Assembly (NCBI RefSeq): GCF_000150955.2
Contig: NC_011688.1
Coordinates: 372,001 to 436,000, forward strand
Direction of reading: 5' to 3'
From: Phaeodactylum tricornutum CCAP 1055/1
Taxonomy: Eukaryota > Bacillariophyta > Bacillariophyceae > Surirellales > Neidiaceae
DNA length: 64,000 bases
The notes under the pieces were generated by a model that worked only from the letters and a program-made list of their open reading frames with translations, ran no database searches and was not told the origin of the DNA. This document shows, piece after piece, positions 36,201 through 45,593 of the stretch. How positions within the stretch are numbered: the stretch's first letter is position 1; each line of letters starts with the position of its first letter. A program made the translations under genes and the position numbers.

Positions 36201-37343
36201 AAATAATTCCTCCAATGCCAATCCAGCGTCACCCTTGCTCTTCAATGGTATAAACTTACTATAGTTCAAATCATTCACAAAGATTTGCCCACAAGTATTG
36301 CCTCGCACAGAAACCGATGAAGAAAACATGGTGTCAGAGTAAAATTTGGAGTTCAGACGATTGTAACGAAGCTGCTGCTGTTGCGTGCGGTACCGGCGAT
36401 GCAACGGGTGGACAGCAGTCCGCAAACCTTTCTGGGTTGTCACTCTCAAAGTTTTCTGTGCCGTCGAGAGGCCAATGCCCCAACGACGCGATAACTCCAT
36501 CGGTTCCATCGTTGAGTGCCGCGACTTGGTACGCACAGTACTACTAGCCACAGCCGATGTGATCCAAACAGACTGCTCCATTCCTTGAACGAAGTCGTCA
36601 TCAACCAGTGTAGAGCTGACCGACGATAGAACTGCCGAGATCTCAGATTTTCGATCGGGAAATAACGTAGACACGGTGCCAGCTATGTTGGACAACCGAG
36701 TCTCTTTCAAACGCTCTTGTTGCTCTAGTTTGTCCGAACTAGGATCCCAAGCGTCCTGTGCAGTGAGTTCGACGTGAATGCAAGTCTCAATCTCCGTCTG
36801 GGTAGGCAACCGTGCCTGGAACCCTGACATAACTCCCTGTAATTCCAAAGTAATACGCAATTTTGTCTCAGGAACATAAATAGAGTGAGTTGATTCGCGG
36901 TTGTGACACAAATGTTTGGGTACATCATCCACAATTAAACCATTTGCCCGCAATTGATTCGGACACAACAACGAAGGGTCCTGTAAGTCACCTGTCATGT
37001 CCAATGCTTGGAAAACATCCAAAATGAATGTCTCACCGGTGACCGGGTCGTCGAACGCAGTACATCCATCTGCAACATCAACAACTCTCGGTTTGTACTT
37101 ATCCGAATACGGCATAACCGTGCATTTCTGCCCGGTTGAGCTGTATATGTGGAAAACCTTTCCCATAATGCACGTATCTGCATGGGAATCAAGATCCACG
37201 CGACCTTCAAATCTTGAACTTCTAGATCCCGAAATCATTCGACCAATGCCACGATCGCCATTGACTTCGGTCCATCGCTTACTTGACTTCAATCCTGCAA
37301 TAGATAGCTTCATTGGGCCTCGAACGAAGGTGGCCGACAACAT
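33204..37343 (-). CDS. Copia pol polyprotein
   Basis: A long open frame (about 1379 residues) carries, in order, an aspartic-protease-like segment (DLDSHADTCIMG), an integrase core with THMHTDGAKEL and PWQNRAEAEIRELKK, a reverse transcriptase with AADAQNAYLNAD and YVDDILAVSE, and RNase H with FVDADHAGD and GDNQSVV. It belongs to the Ty1/copia element 32828-39580 and lies next to the gag-like ORF in a different frame, the arrangement used by elements that control pol output by frameshifting. Confidence 0.93.
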   Translation of the reverse strand: MLSATFVRGPMKLSIAGLKSSKRWTEVNGDRGIGRMISGSRSSRFEGRVDLDSHADTCIMGKVFHIYSSTGQKCTVMPYSDKYKPRVVDVADGCTAFDDPVTGETFILDVFQALDMTGDLQDPSLLCPNQLRANGLIVDDVPKHLCHNRESTHSIYVPETKLRITLELQGVMSGFQARLPTQTEIETCIHVELTAQDAWDPSSDKLEQQERLKETRLSNIAGTVSTLFPDRKSEISAVLSSVSSTLVDDDFVQGMEQSVWITSAVASSTVRTKSRHSTMEPMELSRRWGIGLSTAQKTLRVTTQKGLRTAVHPLHRRYRTQQQQLRYNRLNSKFYSDTMFSSSVSVRGNTCGQIFVNDLNYSKFIPLKSKGDAGLALEELFQDVGVPTHMHTDGAKELTTGHWRKVCQSYGPVKQTVSEPLTPWQNRAEAEIRELKKQVLWIMSHEGIPRRFWDYVAEYVSEIRSRTAHPLYDLKGRTPIEHVTGETPDITEWLEYRMYQPVWYLDPGDFPEEKKLLGRWLGPAHRVGQALCCWIVPQSGRVIARSTVQPVSEEERGLDSFKTRLKDFDKSVQDFLNRGDTHVPDGGFGWKANRVYAAINEDIDPVEKEASMPEADEYTEESFDKYLSAEVVLALGDGKQRAKVTGRKRDTDGNPVGVANSNPILDTRVYTVEFPDGTEKEYSANIIAESLYSEVDQDGRQFQLIDEIIDHSKDASAVSRDDMYAGKDGSNRHLRRTTKGWKLLIQWKDGTSTWERLANLKESNPVQVAEYAVANKLAEEPAFIWWIKDVLRRRDRIISKVKARYWKRTHKFGIRVPKSVKDALEIDAETGTEFWKRAIEKEMANVMPAFKFLEGDENLPVGCQKIDCHIIFDVKLDLTRKARYVAGGHMTEAPAALTYSSVVSRESVRIAFMAAALNGLDILAADAQNAYLNADCRESVYTIAGPEFGAARQGLRVLIVRALYGLKSSGAAWHAHLAQTMSDLKFRPCVADPDVWLRPAVKGNGDKYYEYVLIYVDDILAVSEKPDRIMETLSSLYKFKEDPKTRKKYGPPDRYLGANVGKYKLPGATKEHWYMSSDDYVKAAVTNVENELFKIGQRFTTRSGHTVMSQSYRPELDVSPVLGAEKANYYQNLIGILRWAVELGRIDIFAQVSMLSQYLAQPREGHLDQVFHIFGYLKVHGRSKVVFDDTFISWKDKFTQCDWQDFYPDAKEPIPGNMPEPRGKEVQLNAFVDADHAGDQVTRRSRTGVLIFVNKAPVIWFSKRQNTVETSTFGSEFVAMKIATELLIGLRYKLRMMGLPLDGPANVFGDNQSVVTNASRSESVLKKKHVSICYHRVREACAADIIRIAHESTKTNLADLLTKNLDGHRIQELVSRILY

Positions 37344-37361
37344 CTCGTCGACCCCAATGAG

Positions 37362-38747
37362 TCAATCGCTCGTTTCACCTTCGAAAGCAACCTTTCTTTG
37401 CTTTTTCTTGTTCGAGAGAGCAAACTGATCACCTGCATTGGTTGCACCATCCGCGCTCCCCTTGTCAGGTTTCTCGCTCGAACGCTTAATCGCCGCGGCC
37501 GAGCGCTTGGTCTTGTCTCGAGAGGACTTCGCGGCCGCTCGCTTGGCCCGAACTTCGTCTTTTTCCTTATCCGAAAGTTGATGCCACTCGTTGGGGGTAT
37601 AATTGCCCGCTCGAATAGCCGGCTTCTTCTTGTTGTTGCTAGTCCGCTGAGCGCTCGAGATTGACCGACCTGTCTTCTGAGAGGTATCGGTGTTAGTAAA
37701 CAAGGCCAAATAATCGGCCGCCTTTGCAAAATTAGACATGCGGTCCGCGTCGCCTTGAATTACCGCAATGCCCGAGAGCATCTTAGGATCTGTGCAATGG
37801 TTATTGCGCAGGAAGACATCCACCTTCCTGGACTCCGTCAAGGTCTCTCCATACTCGTCGAGAGTCTGGAACGCCGTCGACAAGGCATTCGTGTACTTTT
37901 CCATCCCGAAGTTACGACGCTTGCCAGTGTAGGTGGTGTGTTCGAGCACATCGAACGCAGCCGCCTTCGACTTGGACATCACCGCATCTCCCTCATAATG
38001 GCTGTTCAAGGCCTTGACTGCGCCGCGACCGTCGCGTTTCTTCTCGAAAGGCGCAACATAAGTCCACGCCGGACCGTTCACAGTCAACTGCTTCACTTGA
38101 ATCCAAACTTTCCCGTTATCCTTGTCAAATGCCGTCCCCGTATGGGGAGTTGACAGCACCAACTTCTCATGCTCCGTCTCGAACTCGGTATCCGGTGCAG
38201 CAACGTCGTCATCCTTCCGGACGACATAATCCAACGGCACTTTGTTAACACCCGTCACGGAGCTCAAATAATTGACCAACAACTTGAAGAACGGAATCCA
38301 CTTCGTTTCCTTCGAGAACGGAGCCGGTGGCTTGACCTGAACATCTTCTTCGTCCTTCGCTTCTTCTAGTTCACGCACTTTCCTGGTGTACAGGTTTCCA
38401 ATAGCCGCAGTAAAGTCCGCCGCAACGACCGGAGTCCCCTGTCGGAGACGCTCAGACACCCAGAGATGCATTCCGCTAAGCTTGTACTCCCACATCATGG
38501 GGATCGCTATCCCAGGGATGCCAGGCGCCGCCGCCACCGCAGCATTTCCACCAGCAGCTGGCACTGCGGCCACACCATCGGAACCACGACGAATGATCTT
38601 GCAGATATCCTTGAGACGGTCACGGGTGACCAAGCCAAGGGAGTCCATCGCATCAAAACCTTCGTTCGTAAACGCGTTCGCCGCAGCAACAGACCATCCG
38701 ATCCGCCCGAGCGCACCACGAAACGCATTAGCACCGTCAGCAGCCAT
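37362..38747 (-). CDS. Copia gag-like protein
   Basis: An ATG-started ORF of 461 residues lies upstream of pol. It begins MAADGANAFRGALGRIGWSV, has a helical middle region (RKVRELEEAKDEEDVQ, then FFKLLVNYLSSVTGVNKVPL) and a basic Lys/Ser-rich C-terminal part suited to RNA binding. No CCHC knuckle was seen. The assignment as gag rests on position and on the general likeness to diatom copia elements. Confidence 0.75.
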   Translation of the reverse strand: MAADGANAFRGALGRIGWSVAAANAFTNEGFDAMDSLGLVTRDRLKDICKIIRRGSDGVAAVPAAGGNAAVAAAPGIPGIAIPMMWEYKLSGMHLWVSERLRQGTPVVAADFTAAIGNLYTRKVRELEEAKDEEDVQVKPPAPFSKETKWIPFFKLLVNYLSSVTGVNKVPLDYVVRKDDDVAAPDTEFETEHEKLVLSTPHTGTAFDKDNGKVWIQVKQLTVNGPAWTYVAPFEKKRDGRGAVKALNSHYEGDAVMSKSKAAAFDVLEHTTYTGKRRNFGMEKYTNALSTAFQTLDEYGETLTESRKVDVFLRNNHCTDPKMLSGIAVIQGDADRMSNFAKAADYLALFTNTDTSQKTGRSISSAQRTSNNKKKPAIRAGNYTPNEWHQLSDKEKDEVRAKRAAAKSSRDKTKRSAAAIKRSSEKPDKGSADGATNAGDQFALSNKKKQRKVAFEGETSD

Positions 38748-39429
38748 GATATCAAGAACAATTTCAACGAAAGAGAGAACAACGAAACAACGTAACGCAA
38801 TTCAAAAGCAGTAACACGATCGCAAAAGCCTCCCGGGCCGCAGGAGCCGACACAAGCCTCCAGGCTCGGCTACCTTCCGTTTCAGGCCATAAGTGCCACA
38901 CATATCCGTGTTTGAGCAAATTGGCTAGTTTTCTACATCATCCAATGTAACTCACCAATAGTTTGGCTAAATAAAAAGGAGTCATACACAATGACATAAC
39001 TTTTCTAGCACGCTTATGGACAGCGGCCTTATTAATCTACGCTATCCAGCATAGCTCACCGATAAATCGGTTATGGTTTCGGTGTCATACCCAACGACAA
39101 ATATCGAAATTATCAGTCATATCCTATGACCTAACCATGCACAATGGCTGTCTGTTGTAAGACACACTCAGTTGGGTGTATATATAACCTAAACAACAGT
39201 CTACTTTCGCACCGTACACAACGGCAAGTTCTCACCATTTAAGGCTAGTTCCGGCCATTCCGGCCACAGCGGCTCAATACCCGTGCGGTCGTTTCGATCC
39301 GTACGGTTCCGCAACCATGGGGAAAACCCATGAAAGCTGTATCAAACAAGCCACTTTCTCACCCGTTTCTTCCCTACGAAAGCAAGAAACATCACCTACA
39401 CATCCGTGTATGCACTGGGTCTGATAAAC
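38748..39429 (-). other. Leader between 5' LTR and gag of the copia element
   Basis: About 680 bp without coding sequence lie between the 5' LTR and the gag ATG, as expected for the untranslated leader with primer-binding and packaging sites. I did not identify the primer tRNA. Confidence 0.6.
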
Positions 39430-39580
39430 TGTGTAAATCTCACCGGAGTGGATACGTAGGTCCATATTTACAGTACATTCCATACAGGACGTGATGATAC
39501 GCAACACAAGGTTAAATTATAGGGACTGTGACATACTACCTATGTCACATCACCAGATCCACTACCACTGGATTTGCTCA
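39430..39580 (-). repeat. 5' LTR of the copia element
   Basis: The 151-bp repeat matches 32828-32969. It carries the element's promoter, reading away from the NUDIX gene. Its outer end lies 99 bp upstream of the probable NUDIX start codon. Confidence 0.93.
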
Positions 39581-39679
39581 TGACTGTGAATGACAGATAG
39601 TGCTTGCCGAGCTTTAGTTCGTCTTGACCTGCGAAAAATCAGGATTCTCAACCGATGCGTCATACTTCCTGGAGCCACG

Positions 39680-40426
39680 ATGGTTATTCGATTGACAGTT
39701 GCAGGATGTCTGAAAACTAGGCAAAGCTTTTCTCTCCAATCCAAAGTCAACCTTAAGTCTGTTTGGCCGCTTCTATGCAAGAGGTTTGAAGCTTTCTGCA
39801 AAGGTAGCGGCAAATTTCCTTTGATGACGCCGCAGCAAAGTGACTGCTTTATGAAGACACTGGATTGGACAAAAGGTGATCAGCGGGAAGCCGCAGTGTT
39901 GCTGCTTCTTGCCAATGTGGAAGATAAGCCGTCTATTGTGTTCACTCTAAGAGCATCCCATTTACCACAACACGCGGCAGAGATCTCGTTCCCAGGAGGC
40001 CATTTTGAAGCAGATAAGGACGCCTCGTTGATCCACACGGCCCTTCGAGAAACCAAAGAAGAGCTGTTGCCATCGGATGCCCTTTTTGAGGAAAAGGTTC
40101 GCATACTAGGAATGACCTCACGAATTCTCTCGCTCAAAGGAACCCCAGTTACTCCTGTAATTGCAGCTTTGTGGGAAGATATTCCTCTCAAATCCATTGA
40201 GCAACTTTTCCCCGGGAACCCGTCAGAAGTAAATACTGTATTCACGATTTCGATCCAAGAGCTTTTGGAGAAGGAGACATTTCAGGGTCTCCCCAAAAAC
40301 CGGTTCGGTATGAAAAGAACTCCAGCTTTTCCAACTCTCCATGGAACTATCTGGGGATTGACAGCGCTTATCCTGCGACCTGTATTGCATCGCCTTTTAA
40401 AACCGATATTTTTTTCAATCAAGTGA
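39680..40426 (+). CDS. NUDIX hydrolase (CoA pyrophosphatase-like)
   Basis: 248 residues if the ATG at 39680 is used. An earlier ATG at 39590 gives 278, but the extra part is weak and the product from 39680 begins like a mitochondrial presequence (MVIRLTVAGCLKTRQSF, Arg/Lys-rich, no acids). The NUDIX region is clear: REAAVLLLLANVEDKP, SFPGGHFEADKDASL, then ALRETKEELLPSD, matching the RE-x-x-EE metal-binding core, preceded by the PGG turn. The pattern is of the NUDT7/NUDT8/CoAse group, which splits CoA or its derivatives to 3',5'-ADP and 4'-phosphopantetheine and controls organellar CoA. The substrate is inferred. The copia LTR sits immediately upstream, so the native promoter is displaced or interrupted. 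Confidence 0.85.
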   Translation: MVIRLTVAGCLKTRQSFSLQSKVNLKSVWPLLCKRFEAFCKGSGKFPLMTPQQSDCFMKTLDWTKGDQREAAVLLLLANVEDKPSIVFTLRASHLPQHAAEISFPGGHFEADKDASLIHTALRETKEELLPSDALFEEKVRILGMTSRILSLKGTPVTPVIAALWEDIPLKSIEQLFPGNPSEVNTVFTISIQELLEKETFQGLPKNRFGMKRTPAFPTLHGTIWGLTALILRPVLHRLLKPIFFSIK

Positions 40427-40490
40427 AAGGAAAGTAGCTAACAAAAGGACGAACTATTTACACTCAAAATCGAGAGACTTGCTTTGTTTG

Positions 40491-41123
40491 TTATCCAAAG
40501 TGCTCCGGCCACTCTTTACAGATATCTTCTTGTATCCTTATCCAACCCTGACTTTTAAGCGTCGGCTTCGAGAACGGAAAGTCTTCACCGCCTTGAGCAA
40601 CGTGATTTTTTGTAGTCGTTGCCTGCGCATTTTCATCAGGCATTGTAGTATATGCCATTTGCAGAAGAAGGTCTTCTTCGTGTGCTAAATCCTCCTTGTT
40701 TAAATTAAAAATTGGTGCCATGTTGTCAAAGAGGCTCCATGAGTATAAACCCGCTTGATGAGTTACAGAAATTTTGACGTCGCTGATCTCATCCTTGTTG
40801 CGGGCACATTCGTGGTTATTGCTATGGAAAAGGACTTCCAGCAATAGTTTGCAGCGACGTGCAGTGGAGTGCAGCAAATCTCTCCGGATATGAGAGAGGT
40901 CGTTTCTCGTGTCAGAAGGAAGATCTTTTACGCCGAGAAAAAGCTTACAACAAAGAAGAAGCGAGGAATAGTCATGAATGATTTGTTCCACATCTAGATC
41001 CACAACGCATTCGATGATCTCACATTTCTGAATTTTGCCGATTGCATCGTCGTAAAAACATCTCAATTCGTCGACACTGACAGGCGACTGCAAGCTGATG
41101 TGCGTCTTGTTCTGCCATGCCAT
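40491..41123 (-). CDS. Hypothetical protein, 210 residues
   Basis: A single ATG-started exon (MAWQNKTHISLQSPVSVDEL...). It is largely helical in appearance, with no signal peptide or membrane span. A Leu/Cys-rich middle (DYSSLLLCCKLFLGVKDL) and a His/Asp-containing region (HVLFHSNNHECARNKD-like) are notable. It converges on the NUDIX gene with a 64-bp gap. No family is recognised. Residue composition and clean length support a real gene. Confidence 0.6.
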   Translation of the reverse strand: MAWQNKTHISLQSPVSVDELRCFYDDAIGKIQKCEIIECVVDLDVEQIIHDYSSLLLCCKLFLGVKDLPSDTRNDLSHIRRDLLHSTARRCKLLLEVLFHSNNHECARNKDEISDVKISVTHQAGLYSWSLFDNMAPIFNLNKEDLAHEEDLLLQMAYTTMPDENAQATTTKNHVAQGGEDFPFSKPTLKSQGWIRIQEDICKEWPEHFG

Positions 41124-41960
41124 GCTCTGATAGTGACGCTCCCTATATGTAGCTGCTACTCTGAAGCTCCTGGCAAAAGTAGACTATAATAACGCTCTCG
41201 GACTCTCACTCTTGGTCTTCGCAATGAATGATGCTGTTTCGCCGTAGTCCGTGGCGATGGAAAATAGCGGGACTGATGCGAGTCCTGTTTACGAGTCAAG
41301 GGCTCCTGAAATTGACGTCTTTGGAAGTGGAGATTGCTTCTGCCACCATTCACATGTATAATGTTTGGTTCCAGTCGAATGAGTCGATTCCCCCTGATAC
41401 TTTTTGTCTTTATTATTTGACATCCGCGTCAAAAGTCCGTTCATCAGGCATTTGACAAATACAGTCTTCTGAGTTGTAATAGCACTACACAAACTATGCT
41501 AGACAGTCAGGTATTCTAAGATGGATCCAAAAGCCTCTCTATAATTTTGATAAAAGTAAAACACTTACCTAGCAATATTGGAAATACACAATTTGTATTT
41601 GCTCATTCTCTACGAAACACCACTACTGTCCAACTACAAACCAAGGTTTTTACACTCCGCTGTAAGAAGACAAAGGAAAGTGTAAGTCGGTTTTGATCAC
41701 AGCAACTTAGGAGCTTCCTCACAGATAAGGTAAATTGAAGGGACACAGACGAGCAGTCAAAGTTTGCCAATTACCGACCGAAAGGTGTACAGACGTCCTG
41801 TCTAACTTCCAACTAAGAAACCGAGGTTCAAGATATCAAGCCTTTCCCTTACTGTCCCCACGGAGGTTTGACGCAGGCTGACTACATTTTCAGAGAGATA
41901 ATAAATGTAGATTCCTGATAATACTAACGGTAAACCAAATCAAAGTCTATAGATTGGATC
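41124..41960. other. Intergenic region
   Basis: No convincing coding sequence lies between the two minus-strand genes. The upstream gene (41961-43010) ends close to a possible GTAAGA splice donor at about 41963, so an additional 3' exon in this interval is conceivable, though no strong candidate exon was seen. Confidence 0.45.
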
Positions 41961-43010
41961 TTACATGAAAAAACTGTCAGAAGGACACTGATCTTGCTTC
42001 AGACAAAATCTGGCATTAAAAGTAACGGATACGCTCGGCGAGCTTTTGTCTTTCCTTCTAGTCGATGCTTTTCCCTCTATTCGGATGCACACAGAACCAA
42101 ATTGGTCTCGGCTGGTTTTGGGAGGAATCCATTCTACCACAGGAACCAGGAAATTCTCCGGTAATAGCCCGTTTGTCATAATGCGGTCACTGGACACCGT
42201 CATAGTCCAAGCTTTAAGCTTGGGAGTTTCGCGGCAATCCTCTTGGGGCTTATCATACAGCATACGACTCAGCTCCGTTCCCAATCGCTTCACAACAGTC
42301 ATGTACAGCTCCATGTCAGTAGTCCATTCCGGTGGCCAAGCAATAACACGATCGATTCCTTCGTCATGAATCGCTAGTCTGTGATTGATGAACAAAACAA
42401 ACTGAAGTCAGAATCTGAGCCAAGAAAGTCTTGCAATCAGTAAGAGCAGAGCAGGGCCAGATGGGCGCACGTACCGATCATAATACATCGATCCCAATAA
42501 ATTCTCAACCGACAGCTCGTAAGCGCCGTTCTGTCTTGCCAGCCAGGCGTCGGCGACATCCAGATGATGCTGTAAAAGCTGCGCGGGGACCCCGTGTCCT
42601 CGCAAGATGTACATTTTCTTCGTCTCGTTGTTTGTGTTCCCAAATAGCTCTTGCCTCATTGTGTCCAACAGGAGCCTTTTCTGTCGATGCAGTGTCTGGG
42701 AAACTTGCGTATTCGGCGGTATTTTGGAAAACGCCAGAAGTGAGGCCACGTCAACTTGTGGCAACGGTTGCGGCGGAAACTCGTAGTAAGTCGAACCCCA
42801 GTAGACCCAATCTCGTGAAAAGGCGGTCGGCTGAAAGCCAGGCGTAATGGGACTTTCTATCGCGAGCAACGGAGGCGTAGTGAGCTTTGCCGGGAGTCGC
42901 CAAGACGCTCGTCGGGTGGGGGGAGAGACAGGCCGTGTCGGTCGAAAACTACCAAACCAGCGGCCCTGTGAGGCCGACAAGCTCCGTGCTGGTTGGCGCG
43001 TCAGCAACAT
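41961..43010 (-). CDS. Organelle-targeted protein with DIOX_N-like segment
   Basis: Two exons (43010 to about 42476, and about 42377-41961; GTACGT donor, ATCACAG acceptor) give roughly 317 residues. The N-terminus (MLLTRQPARSLSASQGRWFG, many Arg/Ser, no acids) suggests a mitochondrial or plastid presequence. The middle has MYILRGHGVPAQLLQHHLDV, close to the FFLVNHGVPxxLLxxxLxx pattern that opens isopenicillin-N-synthase-type 2-oxoglutarate/Fe(II) dioxygenases. I cannot find the HxD...H...R catalytic set downstream, so it is either non-catalytic, only distantly related, or missing a last exon. The product is called by analogy only. Confidence 0.55.
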
Positions 43011-43874
43011 CCTGCGGAAAATCCGGTCCTGTTTAATGTTTTAAAGCCAAATGGTAAAGAGGTCCAAAAAGGTGACGAAAAGATAAGGAGGAAAGAACTC
43101 TAAACTGAAAAGGTTATGGTTGACAGTGTGTTTTGACGGCCCTGGAGAAACTTAAATCGAAGAAACCAAAAACCGCCTTCGTCTTGAAAGTGCAGGATTC
43201 TGAGCTGTGCAAGACAGCGAATTACACCTCTATCGGAAACAAATCTCTGTGCTTTTACTTTGTCTACTGATCTGATGGGCTCCACTGATGTGAATATATG
43301 AGACAAAATGTATATAAGATTTGACCAGTATAAGAGAATGTCAATGCTCTCTCCCCCCCCCCCCCCCCCAGCAACTAAAAGTAAGAGGGTTTTGACTAAC
43401 TAGCGTAAACCTATCTATGCCTGTCGTCAAACAACTGCCTTGGAAAAGATGGCTCCCATAAAAAAGTAAAACCCCTGTAGCATTGCAAAACTTCTTTTGG
43501 ATCATTGAGTCGTATGTGTATTAGAAGTTCCGGAGACACAATGGGAAGGAGTTCTATATCCTAATTGCGCGACGCGCTAATGTAAATACTATAGCTCACT
43601 TTCAGCCCTTTTGAGTCCGGATTGCATTGAAGAACCTAGTGGCACGTGACCGAGCGCGTGCAATCCACGCGTCCATCCCGAAATCTAGTTTGGGCAAAGA
43701 AAGATGTTATCCGGCAAATCTACCTCGCTTTTCCTTCGTTCACTTACGGAACATGTCGCCATTGGAGAAATTTACTGATGTCATTGTATATTCACAGTGG
43801 GCAGATTGATAAAGCAACAATCAAGCATGCAAATTATACATACAAATTTAGTTCACGAACACTGGAGCACCAGC
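43011..43874. other. Intergenic region with poly-C tract
   Basis: This divergent promoter region lies between the DIOX_N-like gene (minus) and the membrane-protein gene (plus). It contains a run of 17 C (43353-43369). No gene was recognised. Confidence 0.55.
43353..43369. repeat. Poly-C run (17 nt)
   Basis: An uninterrupted C homopolymer follows a CTCTCT stretch. Length may be unreliable in an assembly. Confidence 0.9.
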
Positions 43875-45056
43875 ATGAAACAGCACCTCTCCCTTTTGAT
43901 CTTGTTTAGCTGTCTCCGTGCAGCTTTTTCAGTCGAGCGACTCTGTTCGAACCCCGACACGGGCGTCTTCATTGGTCTCGCAGTGGACGAAAAGGTCTAC
44001 GTATCCGTCCCAGGAGGCCCGGATCCTGATACAGGTAAAATTCAGTCATGGAATTTAGTCGACGAAGACTCGATTGGGCCCAGTCACTCCTTTACTGGAC
44101 GCTATCTGCAGGTGGTCCCGGATGAGGGACGAGTTTACCCAAGTCGAGGCGAGCACCTAACAGACTTGAAGCAATTAGAAAACAATAGTCCATACGTGGC
44201 TTTTCGTCTCGATGTTTCCAAAGAAGGAGCCGGTTGGCACACACTATTTTTGCGCTGGACGGGAGGCGATACTGTTGGTGGCGGTGATTCTGTCTTTGTC
44301 AGTCTGCACAGTCTTTCCAAAAGTAAATCCGCCATTGCAGGACACCGAAGTCTAAAACCTCTAAAAGTTCCCATCGACTCCACGTTTCGAAATTTTGCGG
44401 GTTGTTGTTACGATATGCAGACACACGCCTGTCCTTGCCAGAAATCACAGCCTACCAACGAGACTTGTCCGAATTACATAGTCCGGGAAGAAGCTGCCAA
44501 ATTTGGTGCTCAATGCAGTGTAGGCCCGGGAGTGATGGAGTTTGTCGATTCACCGCAATGGTATCTGTATGCCGGGCAAGAGGTCGGAAATGTGATGGAC
44601 TTTGATGCGGAGCCGTGGGATGCCACCTGTGAAGCCGAAGGAAGCGATACGGCTGATTCGGGACGCGACTATGCCTCGTGGAACATTCCCAAAGGCGAAT
44701 TTGAGTTGCGCATCTATGCCCGCGAAGACGGTACGGCTGTGGATGCAATTTACATCGCTGGACCTAATGGAAAAGCTCCTGGACTTTTGCAAAAGTTTGG
44801 GGTGGGTGACAGCACTATCTGCACCAGAAGTGGCTCGAGTGGTTTAGGATCTGCTCTGCGTACTTCTGGCTTCATCCTTCTAATCGCAGGTGTTGTGTTG
44901 GGGGCATTGGTGGCCGTAGCCAAGACGGATCAAGGAAGCGCAGCAATGCACGAAGTTTTACAGCATATATCACAGCGACGTGTACCAAATCCTTCGGTGT
45001 CCAGCGATGGGATCATGAATACATACTCGGAGCTTCGCTTACAAGATACGATTTAG
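43875..45056 (+). CDS. Type I membrane glycoprotein-like protein
   Basis: The ATG at 43875 gives 393 residues and opens with a clear signal peptide (MKQHLSLLILFSCLRAAFS). In-frame ATGs at 43827 and upstream would only add a polar extension. The lumenal part has paired Cys (CCYDMQTHACPC), followed by a module with WNIPKGEFELRIYAREDGT and DAIYIAG, reminiscent of the carbohydrate-binding beta-sandwich pattern (G-x-Y-x-L-x-I-R-A-R-E-D-G). A single membrane span (GFILLIAGVVLGALVAVA, about 350-367) precedes a short cytosolic tail. It is likely a surface or endomembrane protein. Glycan binding is a guess from one motif; no catalytic signature is seen. Confidence 0.75.
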   Translation: MKQHLSLLILFSCLRAAFSVERLCSNPDTGVFIGLAVDEKVYVSVPGGPDPDTGKIQSWNLVDEDSIGPSHSFTGRYLQVVPDEGRVYPSRGEHLTDLKQLENNSPYVAFRLDVSKEGAGWHTLFLRWTGGDTVGGGDSVFVSLHSLSKSKSAIAGHRSLKPLKVPIDSTFRNFAGCCYDMQTHACPCQKSQPTNETCPNYIVREEAAKFGAQCSVGPGVMEFVDSPQWYLYAGQEVGNVMDFDAEPWDATCEAEGSDTADSGRDYASWNIPKGEFELRIYAREDGTAVDAIYIAGPNGKAPGLLQKFGVGDSTICTRSGSSGLGSALRTSGFILLIAGVVLGALVAVAKTDQGSAAMHEVLQHISQRRVPNPSVSSDGIMNTYSELRLQDTI

Positions 45057-45593
45057 AATTCTTTGGTACTTCGCAGTGATAAAACTATGCTCACATTTTA
45101 TTGATGGCAAACTCGTTTTGTCGTATTGTAGAGCAATTGCCCAGATCTTCATTGCACTTCACTGTCAATCAGCTTCGGCTACTGTGAAGCACCGAGAAAG
45201 GATCCCCATACTGATTTTTTATTCATTGTGCTCGCAAACTGGCAATAGAAATAACCCGACATACCACGAATCTAATATAGACAGGAATCGTTAACGCGGT
45301 CTATTGATTGTTAGGTACCCAAACAGCTGCACAACTATACGCAACTGAAAGGTAAGTACCGACAGCCAAAAGTCTACGATGACCCTACCGTCGAAGACGA
45401 CGACAAAGCGATGCAAGACAAAAGAAAACAAGGCGCCTTACTGGTATGACGAAATCACATCTGGAATTGGATACTGATGCTGCAAAGAATCCTGTTTCTT
45501 TAATTTAATACGTGGCTCTGTTCTGACCGCAAAATAACCTAGACATGGCAAAGGTAGTTCTTTCCGGTTTAAGAATTTCTATGACAGTCACTT
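45057..45593. other. Intergenic region between convergent genes
   Basis: This gap holds the 3' flanks of the membrane-protein gene (plus) and the first C-x6-C gene (minus). No coding sequence or repeat was recognised. Confidence 0.55.

Larger units (their letters stand above)
32828..39580 (-). mobile_element. Ty1/copia LTR retrotransposon (diatom CoDi-like)
   Basis: Near-identical terminal repeats (32828-32969 and 39430-39580), both TG...CA on the coding strand, enclose a gag-like and a pol ORF on the minus strand. The pol domain order protease, integrase, reverse transcriptase, RNase H is diagnostic of copia. A short duplication TGAC (perhaps TGACT) borders both sides. The element looks whole, and the likeness of its LTRs suggests recent insertion. 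It ends 99 bp before the likely ATG of the NUDIX gene. Confidence 0.95.
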
